Source: Vulcanimicrobiia bacterium (lineage in GTDB: Bacteria; Eremiobacterota; Eremiobacteria; Baltobacterales; Baltobacteraceae). From it: a stretch of 7,551 bases of DNA. Made by a program: the position numbers and the translations under genes. Position 1 is the first letter of the stretch. Each line of letters begins with the position of its first letter. The stretch spans positions 1-7,551 of the forward strand of contig JAMXLG010000225.1 in NCBI GenBank assembly GCA_024281135.1, written 5' to 3'. The notes under the pieces are model-generated. The model did no database searches, was not told where the DNA came from, and saw only the letters and a program-made list of their open reading frames with translations. Positions 1 to 5,202 of this stretch are shown here, in pieces.

Positions 1-144
1 CTCAACGTGCTGCGTCAGGCCTTTCCAGCGGTGATCGAGGTACAGAGACGTCTTTTTGGAGAGGCAGGCCGACCCGGAGGGAGATTGCTCACGGCGCTCC
101 TTCGTCTTGATAAAGAGCAAGCCGCGACAACCGCTGAAGACTAA
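1..144 (+). CDS. C-terminal end of an unidentified protein (possibly a MarR-type regulator)
   Basis: Reading frame 1 is open from the first base to a TAA at 142-144 and encodes 47 residues, beginning LNVLRQAFPAVIEVQRRLFG and ending ATTAED. The gene's start lies outside the window. The tail is Leu/Arg rich and looks helical. The pattern 'FPAxIEVQRRLFGEAG...LLxxLLRLD' resembles the last dimerisation helices of MarR-family regulators, but that is only a resemblance. The frame is supported by its convergent junction with the TetR gene: the plus-strand TAA and minus-strand TAG share the bases CTAA at 141-144. The same arrangement occurs at 4231-4234. The product could be any helical C-terminus. 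I am fairly sure it is coding and unsure of its identity. Confidence 0.5.
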   Translation, partial: LNVLRQAFPAVIEVQRRLFGEAGRPGGRLLTALLRLDKEQAATTAED

Positions 145-755
145 GTGGCTCCTGAGACGTCGCCCTCGACACGTGCCAAGTATGGCCGAAGCAGCGCATC
201 GAGGTCTGTCTGCAGCCAGCCGGCTGCAGCGCCTTCTCGATAGAGCGTCCAATTCAAAAACGACCCGCGAAGCGTGGTTTCGATCAACCGGCTCAGCAGC
301 TGGATGTCAGCCCCGTCGCGTAACTCGCCGGCAGCTACCGCTTCGGTCAGCAATTGCTCGTACCACGCTCGCGCCTTTCGCGACATCTGCAACAAGTGAC
401 GACGAAGCGTCTGATCCGCCAGGTCGTTGAGCAGATATGAAAGATTTCTGACGGCGGCACGTGGCGAGTTGGCAAGTTGCGCATACACCGTAGTGATGGA
501 CCGTAGCGTGTCTAGCGGTGACGACGCATGCCTTGGAAATGCTAAACCCGCGTCGCCAGAGGCGGCCACATGACGAGCATGCGCCAGCAGCATTGCGCGC
601 TTCGAGCCGTACCGCTGTACGAGGGCGCCGGCGGTGATTCCCGCCTCCGCGGCGACCTCGCGGAGCGTGAGCTCCGTAGGACCACGGCGCTGCATGACCC
701 GTACCAAAGCCTCGAACACATCGAGGTCTTCTGCCTTGCGCCGTCGCGGACTCAT
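141..755 (-). CDS. TetR/AcrR family transcriptional regulator
   Basis: This encodes a 204-residue protein, the usual size for a TetR-family one-component repressor. The N-terminus begins with a basic arm (MSPRRRK). The TetR helix-turn-helix follows at about residues 29-56: LTLREVAAEAGITAGAL, then the recognition-helix pattern QRYGSKRAML. The remaining roughly 145 residues are helical and should form the ligand-binding and dimerisation domain, whose effector cannot be read from sequence. The ATG at 753-755 has no Shine-Dalgarno sequence. A TATATT box lies five bases upstream of it, so translation is probably leaderless. The gene is divergent from the reductase gene, and a perfect palindrome in the shared gap is the likely operator. 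The regulator therefore probably represses both itself and the reductase. The family call is firm and the target is inferred from layout. Confidence 0.93.
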   Translation of the reverse strand: MSPRRRKAEDLDVFEALVRVMQRRGPTELTLREVAAEAGITAGALVQRYGSKRAMLLAHARHVAASGDAGLAFPRHASSPLDTLRSITTVYAQLANSPRAAVRNLSYLLNDLADQTLRRHLLQMSRKARAWYEQLLTEAVAAGELRDGADIQLLSRLIETTLRGSFLNWTLYREGAAAGWLQTDLDALLRPYLARVEGDVSGAT

Positions 756-763
756 TGTATAAT
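736..763 (+). promoter_or_regulatory. Predicted promoter of the reductase gene
   Basis: A perfect sigma-70 type -10 box TATAAT lies at 758-763. A partial -35 (TTGCGC) sits at 736-741, with a 16-base spacer. Transcription would begin near 770, inside the 16-bp palindrome, so a bound repressor would block initiation. The -10 is convincing. The -35 matches only at TTG, as expected for a regulated promoter. Confidence 0.65.
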
Positions 764-766
764 ATA
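759..766 (-). promoter_or_regulatory. Predicted -10 element of the TetR gene (leaderless start)
   Basis: On the minus strand an AT-rich box (TATATT, or overlapping TATTAT) lies five or three bases before the repressor ATG. Transcription should then start at or next to the A of the ATG, giving an mRNA without a 5' leader. This fits the absence of any Shine-Dalgarno sequence. No good -35 is visible. The box overlaps the plus-strand TATAAT, so the two divergent promoters share the same bases. Confidence 0.45.
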
Positions 767-767
767 T

Positions 768-783
768 CTAAACACGTGTTTAG
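768..783. promoter_or_regulatory. 16-bp palindromic operator, probably bound by the TetR regulator
   Basis: CTAAACACGTGTTTAG is a perfect inverted repeat (CTAAACAC/GTGTTTAG) with symmetry ending exactly at its edges. It lies between the divergent TetR and reductase genes, just downstream of the plus-strand TATAAT and upstream of the minus-strand -10. Length, position and the A/T-rich arms around a CACGTG core fit a TetR dimer site. Binding would occlude the reductase start site and the repressor's own promoter. Confidence 0.75.
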
Positions 784-808
784 TTTTGCCGCAAGAGAAA
801 ATAGTGAA

Positions 809-1387
809 ATGCAGGACGGACCGTCGCGCGTCACAATCCACATGGCTGCCAGTCTCGACGGCTTCATAGCTAGACGAGACGGGGCCGTCGACTGGCTCGA
901 GGTTTCCGATACCTTTGAAGGCGGAGACACGATGAGCCCTCAAGTCATCGAGGCATTCCTAAAGACGATCGACTGCTACGTTATGGGTTCGCGAACGTAC
1001 GAGACGGCGCTCGATTTCGAAGGAAAAGGGCTGGGCTGGTCTTACGGCGACAAGCCAACTTTCGTACTCAGCCATCGTACGCTTCGAAAGGCCAGGAGCA
1101 CAGTCGAGTTCTACTCGGGCGATCTTGTGCAGCTAGTAGATCAGGTGTTGAAGCCGCAATTCCGCAGCATCTGGTTTGTGGGCGGTGCTGACGTAGCCGC
1201 CTCGTGTCTGCGTCTTGGGTTAGCCGACGAGGTGCGCTATTCGATCCTCCCGATCGTAATTGGTCAGGGCGTTTCGTTTTTCCGGGGCCTCGAGCGGGAT
1301 GTCGCCTTGCACCTTCTAGAGGCGAAAGCGTACAAGAGCGGTATGGTGGCACTCCGCTACGAAGTGCGGAAGCCTGCGTCATCCTGA
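809..1387 (+). CDS. Dihydrofolate reductase family protein (RibD C-terminal-like reductase)
   Basis: This encodes a 192-residue protein of the RibD_C/DHFR-like fold, related to YyaP/YwjB-type NAD(P)H-dependent reductases of unknown physiological substrate. The N-terminal strand and loop VTIHMAASLDGFIARRDGAV (8-27) are diagnostic. They are followed by VMGSRTYE (58-65), the strand PTFVLSHR (83-90), and the dinucleotide-loop segment IWFVGGADVA (121-130) with its paired glycines. The closing segment LADEVRYSILPIVIGQG (138-154) is also typical. I prefer the ATG at 809. A TTG at 755 extends the frame but would place the operator and promoter inside the gene and adds residues with no family resemblance. 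The ribosome binding site is weak. The gene is probably repressed by the adjacent TetR protein. Its last codons and TGA fall within an intergenic repeat, so the C-terminus may have been reset by that element. Confidence 0.9.
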   Translation: MQDGPSRVTIHMAASLDGFIARRDGAVDWLEVSDTFEGGDTMSPQVIEAFLKTIDCYVMGSRTYETALDFEGKGLGWSYGDKPTFVLSHRTLRKARSTVEFYSGDLVQLVDQVLKPQFRSIWFVGGADVAASCLRLGLADEVRYSILPIVIGQGVSFFRGLERDVALHLLEAKAYKSGMVALRYEVRKPASS

Positions 1388-1454
1388 GCGGTCGAAGGAT
1401 CGCATCAAATCAAGAGCCCGACGAATCTCGACGGGCTCTTGATTTTCAATCGAT
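1378..1454 (+). repeat. Intergenic repeat with embedded terminator, copy A
   Basis: The first 43 bases (1378-1420, beginning GTCATCCTGAGC, then GTCGAAGGATCGCATC) match 3853-3896 in 40 of 44 aligned columns, with one single-base gap. Similarity continues more weakly through the hairpin and its tail (CAATCG against CATCG). The element's first part has its own short inverted repeat, ATCCT/AGGAT. Related TCATCCTGAGC...GAAGGATC sequences are, from memory, common dispersed intergenic repeats in many environmental bacterial genomes. The copy starts inside the reductase coding sequence and supplies its stop codon. Confidence 0.8.
1407..1445 (+). terminator. Strong hairpin terminator after the reductase gene
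   Basis: A perfect 14-bp stem pairs AAATCAAGAGCCCG (1407-1420) with CGGGCTCTTGATTT (1432-1445). Within the 11-base loop, CGA/TCG can form three more pairs. The U-run is short and is contributed by the 3' arm, and the A-tract on the other side makes the hairpin usable from either strand. It lies 20 nt after the reductase stop codon and before the peptidase gene, isolating the two units. Confidence 0.85.
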
Positions 1455-1531
1455 GTGCGTCGGCGCAAGCGTCGCTGGAGGGAAAGCGCACGAGGGTGGC
1501 CTAAGGACACGACAATATTTTGGAGGTCTTG

Positions 1532-3652
1532 ATGAAATTTCGTCTCCTGGCTGCCTTTTGCGTTCTATCGTTTGCCGCGGCCGCATTACCTGTCGGCGCG
1601 CGCGCATTCGGCATCGCTGATGCTCTCGCCGCACCGTTTCCGGATGCCCTCGTCGCTTCGGGCGACGGCACCGTGCTCGTATGGAAAGTCGACGCAAGCG
1701 GTCTGCGAAATGTTTATACGAATGCAGGCGGCACGGTTCACGCACTGACGCATTACACGCAAGACGACGGTCAAGACGTCTTCACTCCGGCGGTGACTGC
1801 GGGGAACGATGCGGTAGTTTTTTTTCGTGGGAATGCGGGGGACGAAGGCACAGCTGAGAACGCGAATCCGCTCTCGTTGATTCCGCCGGCGCAGCGCACG
1901 CTCTATGTCGTACCGATCGCTGGTGGAGAACCGGTGAAGCTGGCCGAAGGCAGCAACGCCTTCTTTCTGTCGCCGAAAGGCAAAGCGGTAGCGTTCACGA
2001 CCTCCGAGGGACAGCTCGGCGTCGTCACGTTCTCGAAGGACGCGAGCGGGGCGTTCGCGGCCGGTAAGCCGGAAATGCTTCCTATTCGCGGACAGGTTGG
2101 CGACGTAGCATGGTCGCCCGACGGCGCGAAGATCGCCTTCACGAATTCGCGCGGCGATCACTCGTTCGTCGTCATCTATACGCCCGAGAAAAAGTCATAC
2201 ATCTACGCGACGCCGAGTTTTACGAACGACTCGGAGCCGGCGTGGTCGCCGGATAGTTCACGCGTCGCCTTCGTGCGTTCGCCCGGGGCGAAGATCGGCG
2301 AGACGATCTACGATAGCGCGAGCTTCAGCGGTGGCACTAACGCGGCGTTCCCGTGGTCGCTCTGGGTCGCGAACGCAAATAGCGGCAACGCGCACAGGGT
2401 CTGGAGCGCGCACAGGGGGATAGGCGAAGAGTTTTATCCGACGATGAGCGCAGCACAGCTTTGGTGGCTCAAAGGCGATCAAATTGCGTTTCCATGGGAG
2501 GGCGACGGCTGGAATCACATCTACGCCGTCTCAGCGAACGGCGGCGCGGCGAAGCGTCTGACGACCGGAGGCTACGAGGTTGAAACCGTTGCGCCGACGC
2601 TCGATGACACGAAGCTGCTGATCGCTTCGAACGAAGACGATCTCGACGTGCGCCATATTTGGAGCGTTGGTCTCGACGGCACAACGAAGCAGTTAACGCG
2701 GGGAGCGAACAATCAGTGGTATCCGACGCCGCTTGCGAACGGCGGCCTGGCGTACATCGACGGTGGTTACGCGAATCCGCCGCAAGTGACGATCGCCGGC
2801 AATCCGCCGAAGACGCTGACTGCAGTCGCGACGCCGGCAAACTATCCAGCGACACAAATGGTAAAGCCGCAGCTTATCACCTACGTGACGCCGGACGGCT
2901 ACACGATACACGCGCAGTATTTCTTGCCGCGCCATTTCAGCGGCAAGGTTCCCGCGATCGTCTTCGACCACGGCGGGCCGCCGCGTCAGATGCTCGGAGG
3001 CTTCCACTACATGGAGCCGTACACGCATCTCTACGAGATGAATCAGTATCTCGCGAATAAGGGCTTCGCGGTACTGTCGATCAACTATAGACTCGGGATC
3101 ATGTATGGCTACAAGTTCCGCAATCCGCCGAACGCGGCGTGGCACGGCGGCTCTGAGTACAACGACGTGCTCGCAGGCGCTAAGTGGCTCCAGAAGCAGC
3201 AGAGCATCGACGCGAACCGGATCGGCATCTACGGCCTCTCCTACGGCGGTCTGCTGACGGCTCTCGCGCTTGCAAAGAACTCCGATATCTTCAAGGTTGG
3301 TGCCGATTATGCCGGCGTGCACGATTGGGCGACGGACTTCGATCACGATTACGGCAAGCCCGTCGGTACGCCGAGTCAACGTCACATCGCGACGATGTCG
3401 ACGGCCGAGGGATATTTGAAAACTTGGAAGTCACCGGTGTTCATCGAGCAGGGTGACGACGATCGTAACGTTCCATTTTCGCAGAGCGTCGATCTAGCAA
3501 CGAAGCTGCAAGCCCAAGGCGTCACTGTAGAGACGCAAGTGTTCCCGAACGAAACCCACGAGAACTCCGTGTGGGCACACCTCGTCGAGCAGTACGGTGC
3601 AACGGAAGCCTTCCTCTTGAAGTATCTGCATCCGGTGGAACTAGGGCATTGA
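1532..3652 (+). CDS. Secreted S9 family (prolyl oligopeptidase-type) serine peptidase
   Basis: This encodes a 706-residue protein, normal length for dipeptidyl-peptidase IV/acylaminoacyl-peptidase relatives. The ATG at 1532 is chosen because GGAGG (1522-1526) sits five bases before it; the in-frame TTG at 1520 overlaps that site's approach and is unlikely. Residues 1-26 form a signal peptide (MKFRLLAAFC... with ARA before the expected cleavage), so the enzyme acts outside the cytoplasmic membrane. Residues from about 30 to 440 form a beta-propeller with PD40-like repeats such as VAWSPDG (192-198) and PAWSPDS (236-242). The alpha/beta-hydrolase domain starts near 444. It carries HGGP (480-483), nucleophile Ser570 in GLSYGG, Asp644 in GDDDRNV and His676 in NETHE, a complete triad. 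It should cleave short peptides for nutrition or turnover, but the exact specificity is not readable. A small gene follows after 26 nt. Confidence 0.95.
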   Translation: MKFRLLAAFCVLSFAAAALPVGARAFGIADALAAPFPDALVASGDGTVLVWKVDASGLRNVYTNAGGTVHALTHYTQDDGQDVFTPAVTAGNDAVVFFRGNAGDEGTAENANPLSLIPPAQRTLYVVPIAGGEPVKLAEGSNAFFLSPKGKAVAFTTSEGQLGVVTFSKDASGAFAAGKPEMLPIRGQVGDVAWSPDGAKIAFTNSRGDHSFVVIYTPEKKSYIYATPSFTNDSEPAWSPDSSRVAFVRSPGAKIGETIYDSASFSGGTNAAFPWSLWVANANSGNAHRVWSAHRGIGEEFYPTMSAAQLWWLKGDQIAFPWEGDGWNHIYAVSANGGAAKRLTTGGYEVETVAPTLDDTKLLIASNEDDLDVRHIWSVGLDGTTKQLTRGANNQWYPTPLANGGLAYIDGGYANPPQVTIAGNPPKTLTAVATPANYPATQMVKPQLITYVTPDGYTIHAQYFLPRHFSGKVPAIVFDHGGPPRQMLGGFHYMEPYTHLYEMNQYLANKGFAVLSINYRLGIMYGYKFRNPPNAAWHGGSEYNDVLAGAKWLQKQQSIDANRIGIYGLSYGGLLTALALAKNSDIFKVGADYAGVHDWATDFDHDYGKPVGTPSQRHIATMSTAEGYLKTWKSPVFIEQGDDDRNVPFSQSVDLATKLQAQGVTVETQVFPNETHENSVWAHLVEQYGATEAFLLKYLHPVELGH

Positions 3653-3678
3653 TGACGAAAACTGGGTAGGAGTATAGG

Positions 3679-3840
3679 ATGCCGTGGACTCCAGACGATG
3701 CCGAAAGGCATACGCACAAGGCGACAACGCCCGAGCTAAAAGAGCTCTGGTCAAAGGTCGCAAACGAATCTCTCGAACGAGATGGCGATGAAGGGCGCGC
3801 AATCCGAGAAGCTAACGCCGTCGTGGCCCGCCAGGCCTAA
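3679..3840 (+). CDS. Small conserved-type protein, 53 residues, function unknown
   Basis: The ATG at 3679 is preceded by AGGAG (3668-3672) at six-base spacing, and the frame closes at TAA 3838-3840. The protein opens MPWTPDDAERHTHKA and continues with a helical segment ending GDEGRAIREANAVVARQA. The pattern 'MPWT..DA.RHT.KA...W..VAN..L...GDEGRAIR.ANA.V' is one I recognise from short hypothetical proteins widespread in bacteria. I know of no established function. It has no signal peptide or membrane segment, so it is probably cytoplasmic and all-helical. It lies 26 nt after the peptidase stop and is likely co-transcribed with it, though the products are in different compartments, so a functional link is not implied. 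The terminator of repeat copy B ends the transcript. Confidence 0.82.
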   Translation: MPWTPDDAERHTHKATTPELKELWSKVANESLERDGDEGRAIREANAVVARQA

Positions 3841-3852
3841 TCGTCACCCCGT

Positions 3853-3926
3853 GTCATCCTGAGCTTGTCGAAGGATCGCATCGAATAAAGAGCCCGGCGA
3901 AATATCGCTCGGCTCTTAGTTCATCG
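3853..3926 (+). repeat. Intergenic repeat with embedded terminator, copy B
   Basis: This is the second copy of the element at 1378. GTCATCCTGAGC, GTCGAAGGATCGCATC and AAGAGCCCG are shared, and copy B has one extra base between the first two blocks. It lies 12 nt after the stop codon of the 53-residue gene and directly before the truncated thioesterase. Both copies have the same orientation relative to the upstream gene, with the hairpin at the downstream side. Confidence 0.8.
3888..3917 (+). terminator. Hairpin terminator of the peptidase/small-protein unit
   Basis: AAGAGCC (3888-3894) pairs with GGCTCTT (3911-3917). After a C-C mismatch and a G-T wobble, GCGA pairs with TCGC around an AATA loop. 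The fold corresponds to the terminator in copy A but has lost two outer pairs in the right arm. There is no long T-run downstream, so efficiency may be modest. Confidence 0.65.
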
Positions 3927-3932
3927 CTCCTG

Positions 3933-3949
3933 GCGACGTGCAACGTCGC
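3933..3949. repeat. Short perfect hairpin, 7-bp stem
   Basis: GCGACGT and ACGTCGC flank a three-base GCA loop. It lies 15 bases after the copy B terminator, at the start of the open frame of the thioesterase remnant. It has no T-run. It could be a second transcription barrier, part of the repeat's far edge, or chance. Confidence 0.4.
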
Positions 3950-4234
3950 GGTACATTCTACTGCAGAAGGCGAGGGCATACGGGCGGATATGCTGCTTTT
4001 AGCTTGATGCCTGCCGGAGCATCCGTACTAACAATTGAATTCAAGCTCAATCTTCTAGCGCCGGCAAAGGGTGGTAGTTTTTTAGCCAGAGGCATCGTAG
4101 TTAAGGCAGGGAGAACGATTACTGTTTGCGCCGGGGAAGTTATTGCTTTAGGTCTAGATGAGCCAAAATTAGTCGCAACAATGACTGCGACGACGATGAC
4201 GCTTCAAGATCGTCCTGGAGTCGCCGAAGGCTAA
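3938..4234 (+). pseudogene. N-terminally truncated PaaI-type hotdog thioesterase
   Basis: From about 3983 the frame encodes GGYAAFSLMPAGASVLTIEF, followed by a strand pattern with APAKG, RTITVCAGEV and KLVATMTATTMTL. This is the C-terminal two thirds of a PaaI-like acyl-CoA thioesterase, normally about 130-150 residues. The N-terminal 45-55 residues, including the conserved HGG/HAG active-site segment, are missing. The 98-residue frame would have to start at a GTG (3938) inside a hairpin with no Shine-Dalgarno sequence. An in-frame TAG lies in the terminator at 3917-3919, so it cannot extend further. Another frame (from 3951) reads VHSTAEGEG just before the join, which may be a frameshifted trace of the lost active-site helix. 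The stretch 4020-4170 looks more AT-rich than its neighbours. The 3' end is natural, overlapping the asparaginase stop by four bases. It is most likely a non-functional remnant. Confidence 0.75.
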
Positions 4235-5202
4235 GCGCGGACGATATCAGGCGCAGGGTGCAGCGTGCTGGTTCCGTTTTTCCAAATACCATAGTGAAAG
4301 CCGGAATCGCTACGCAGCTGGGCTGAACCGACGTTGCCGCGATTGTCGATCGCGATCACCGCTGCCTGAATCTTCGACAGCGTTGAATCGGTGCGCAACA
4401 TATGCTGTAAGCCTTCTTCACATGCGTGTTGCGAAGTGAGGCCGCGACCCATCAGCATCACGACGAGAAAACTCAAGCAGTAGTTCGTCATTTGGTCGCC
4501 GTCGCCGGTTGCCGATGCGGCACCGATATTGTCGTCGGCATAGAGCCCGCAGCCAACCAACGGTGAATCCGCGACGCGCCCGGGAATCTTCCACGCGATA
4601 CCGCTCGTCGAACAGCCCGCGACCACGTGGCCTTTGCCGTCGTAGCCGAGGATGCCCACGGTGTCGTGCGTGTTCTTTGGTGTGTGTCCCGGGAGCCAAT
4701 AGGTCACGTGGTGTGGATCGCGCTTCCACGCCTCCCACGCGGCGCGTGCCTGCGACGTGAGCAAATTCATCGACTCGAATCCCATCTCGTGCGCGAACTT
4801 CAGCGCTCCGGCACCGGCGATGGTAGTGTGTTGCGTATTTTCCATGAGCGCGCGCGCAACCGAAATCGGATTCTTGATCGTGTGCAAACTGCAGACGCTT
4901 CCAGCGCGGTGCGTCGTGCCGTTCATGATGGCGGCATCGAGCTCGACCTCGCCATCGGCGTTTGGATAGCCGCCGTACCCGACCGTATGGATACTCGGAT
5001 CGTCCTCAACGGCGTTGATCGCCTTTTCAACCGCATCCATAAGCGAACCTGATTTCGCAAACACCTCACCCGCGATCTTCAAGTGCGGGAAGCTATCGCT
5101 CCACGTGTTTACGAAAATCGGCGATGACTCGACAGCCGAGGCGTTGGACATTGCCACTGCGGCCGCGCCGGTTGCTGATGTGATAAAGTGTTGTCGGTTC
5201 AC
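4231..5202 (-). CDS. Exported N4-(beta-N-acetylglucosaminyl)-L-asparaginase / isoaspartyl-peptidase-like Ntn hydrolase
   Basis: This encodes a 323-residue protein of the glycosylasparaginase family (N-terminal-nucleophile hydrolase fold). Such enzymes cleave the GlcNAc-Asn bond of glycoasparagines, and some relatives act on isoaspartyl peptides. The precursor self-cleaves before a Thr. Here the HD/TVG motif places that nucleophile at Thr181. Other family landmarks are NTW (32-34), GYGGYPNADGEVELDAAIM (75-93), RVADSPLVGCGLYADD and the GAASATGDGD segment after the cleavage site. Residues 1-24 (MNRQHFITSATGAAAVAMSN...) look like an export signal. The start is GTG (5200-5202), firmly supported by AAGGAGG four bases upstream and by overlap with the cutC stop (GTGA). 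The gene is thus translationally coupled to cutC. The glycosylasparaginase call is preferred over plain asparaginase because of the layout around Trp34 and the HDTVG motif, but substrate is inferred. Confidence 0.92.
   Translation of the reverse strand: MNRQHFITSATGAAAVAMSNASAVESSPIFVNTWSDSFPHLKIAGEVFAKSGSLMDAVEKAINAVEDDPSIHTVGYGGYPNADGEVELDAAIMNGTTHRAGSVCSLHTIKNPISVARALMENTQHTTIAGAGALKFAHEMGFESMNLLTSQARAAWEAWKRDPHHVTYWLPGHTPKNTHDTVGILGYDGKGHVVAGCSTSGIAWKIPGRVADSPLVGCGLYADDNIGAASATGDGDQMTNYCLSFLVVMLMGRGLTSQHACEEGLQHMLRTDSTLSKIQAAVIAIDNRGNVGSAQLRSDSGFHYGIWKNGTSTLHPAPDIVRA

Noticed and set aside
755..808. TTG-initiated extension of the reductase by 18 residues
   Set aside because: It would start upstream of the TATAAT box and run through the operator palindrome. 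The added residues do not resemble the family, and the ATG at 809 gives the normal N-terminus.
307..930. Long minus-strand open frame of 207 codons across the TetR/reductase region
   Set aside because: It spans the divergent promoter region and two well-recognised genes in other frames. Its translation is Arg/Ser/Cys-rich without domain features.
1520..1531. TTG start four codons upstream in the peptidase gene
   Set aside because: The GGAGG site lies within those codons and is correctly spaced for the ATG at 1532, which also begins a standard signal peptide.
1388..1531. A riboswitch or small RNA gene between the reductase and the peptidase
   Set aside because: Apart from the terminator and repeat I see no conserved aptamer pattern, and no confident promoter could be placed before the peptidase.
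2693..3385. Minus-strand 230-codon open frame opposite the peptidase hydrolase domain
   Set aside because: It lies wholly inside a gene with a complete catalytic triad, has an arginine-rich composition typical of an antisense shadow, and shows no recognisable motif or ribosome binding site.
1378..3926. A composite mobile element bounded by the two repeats
   Set aside because: The copies are direct repeats with terminators. There is no transposase or target-site duplication between or around them, and the enclosed genes are ordinary chromosomal genes.
4627..5052. Plus-strand open frames opposite the asparaginase gene
   Set aside because: They are antisense to a clearly recognised enzyme and show no family features.
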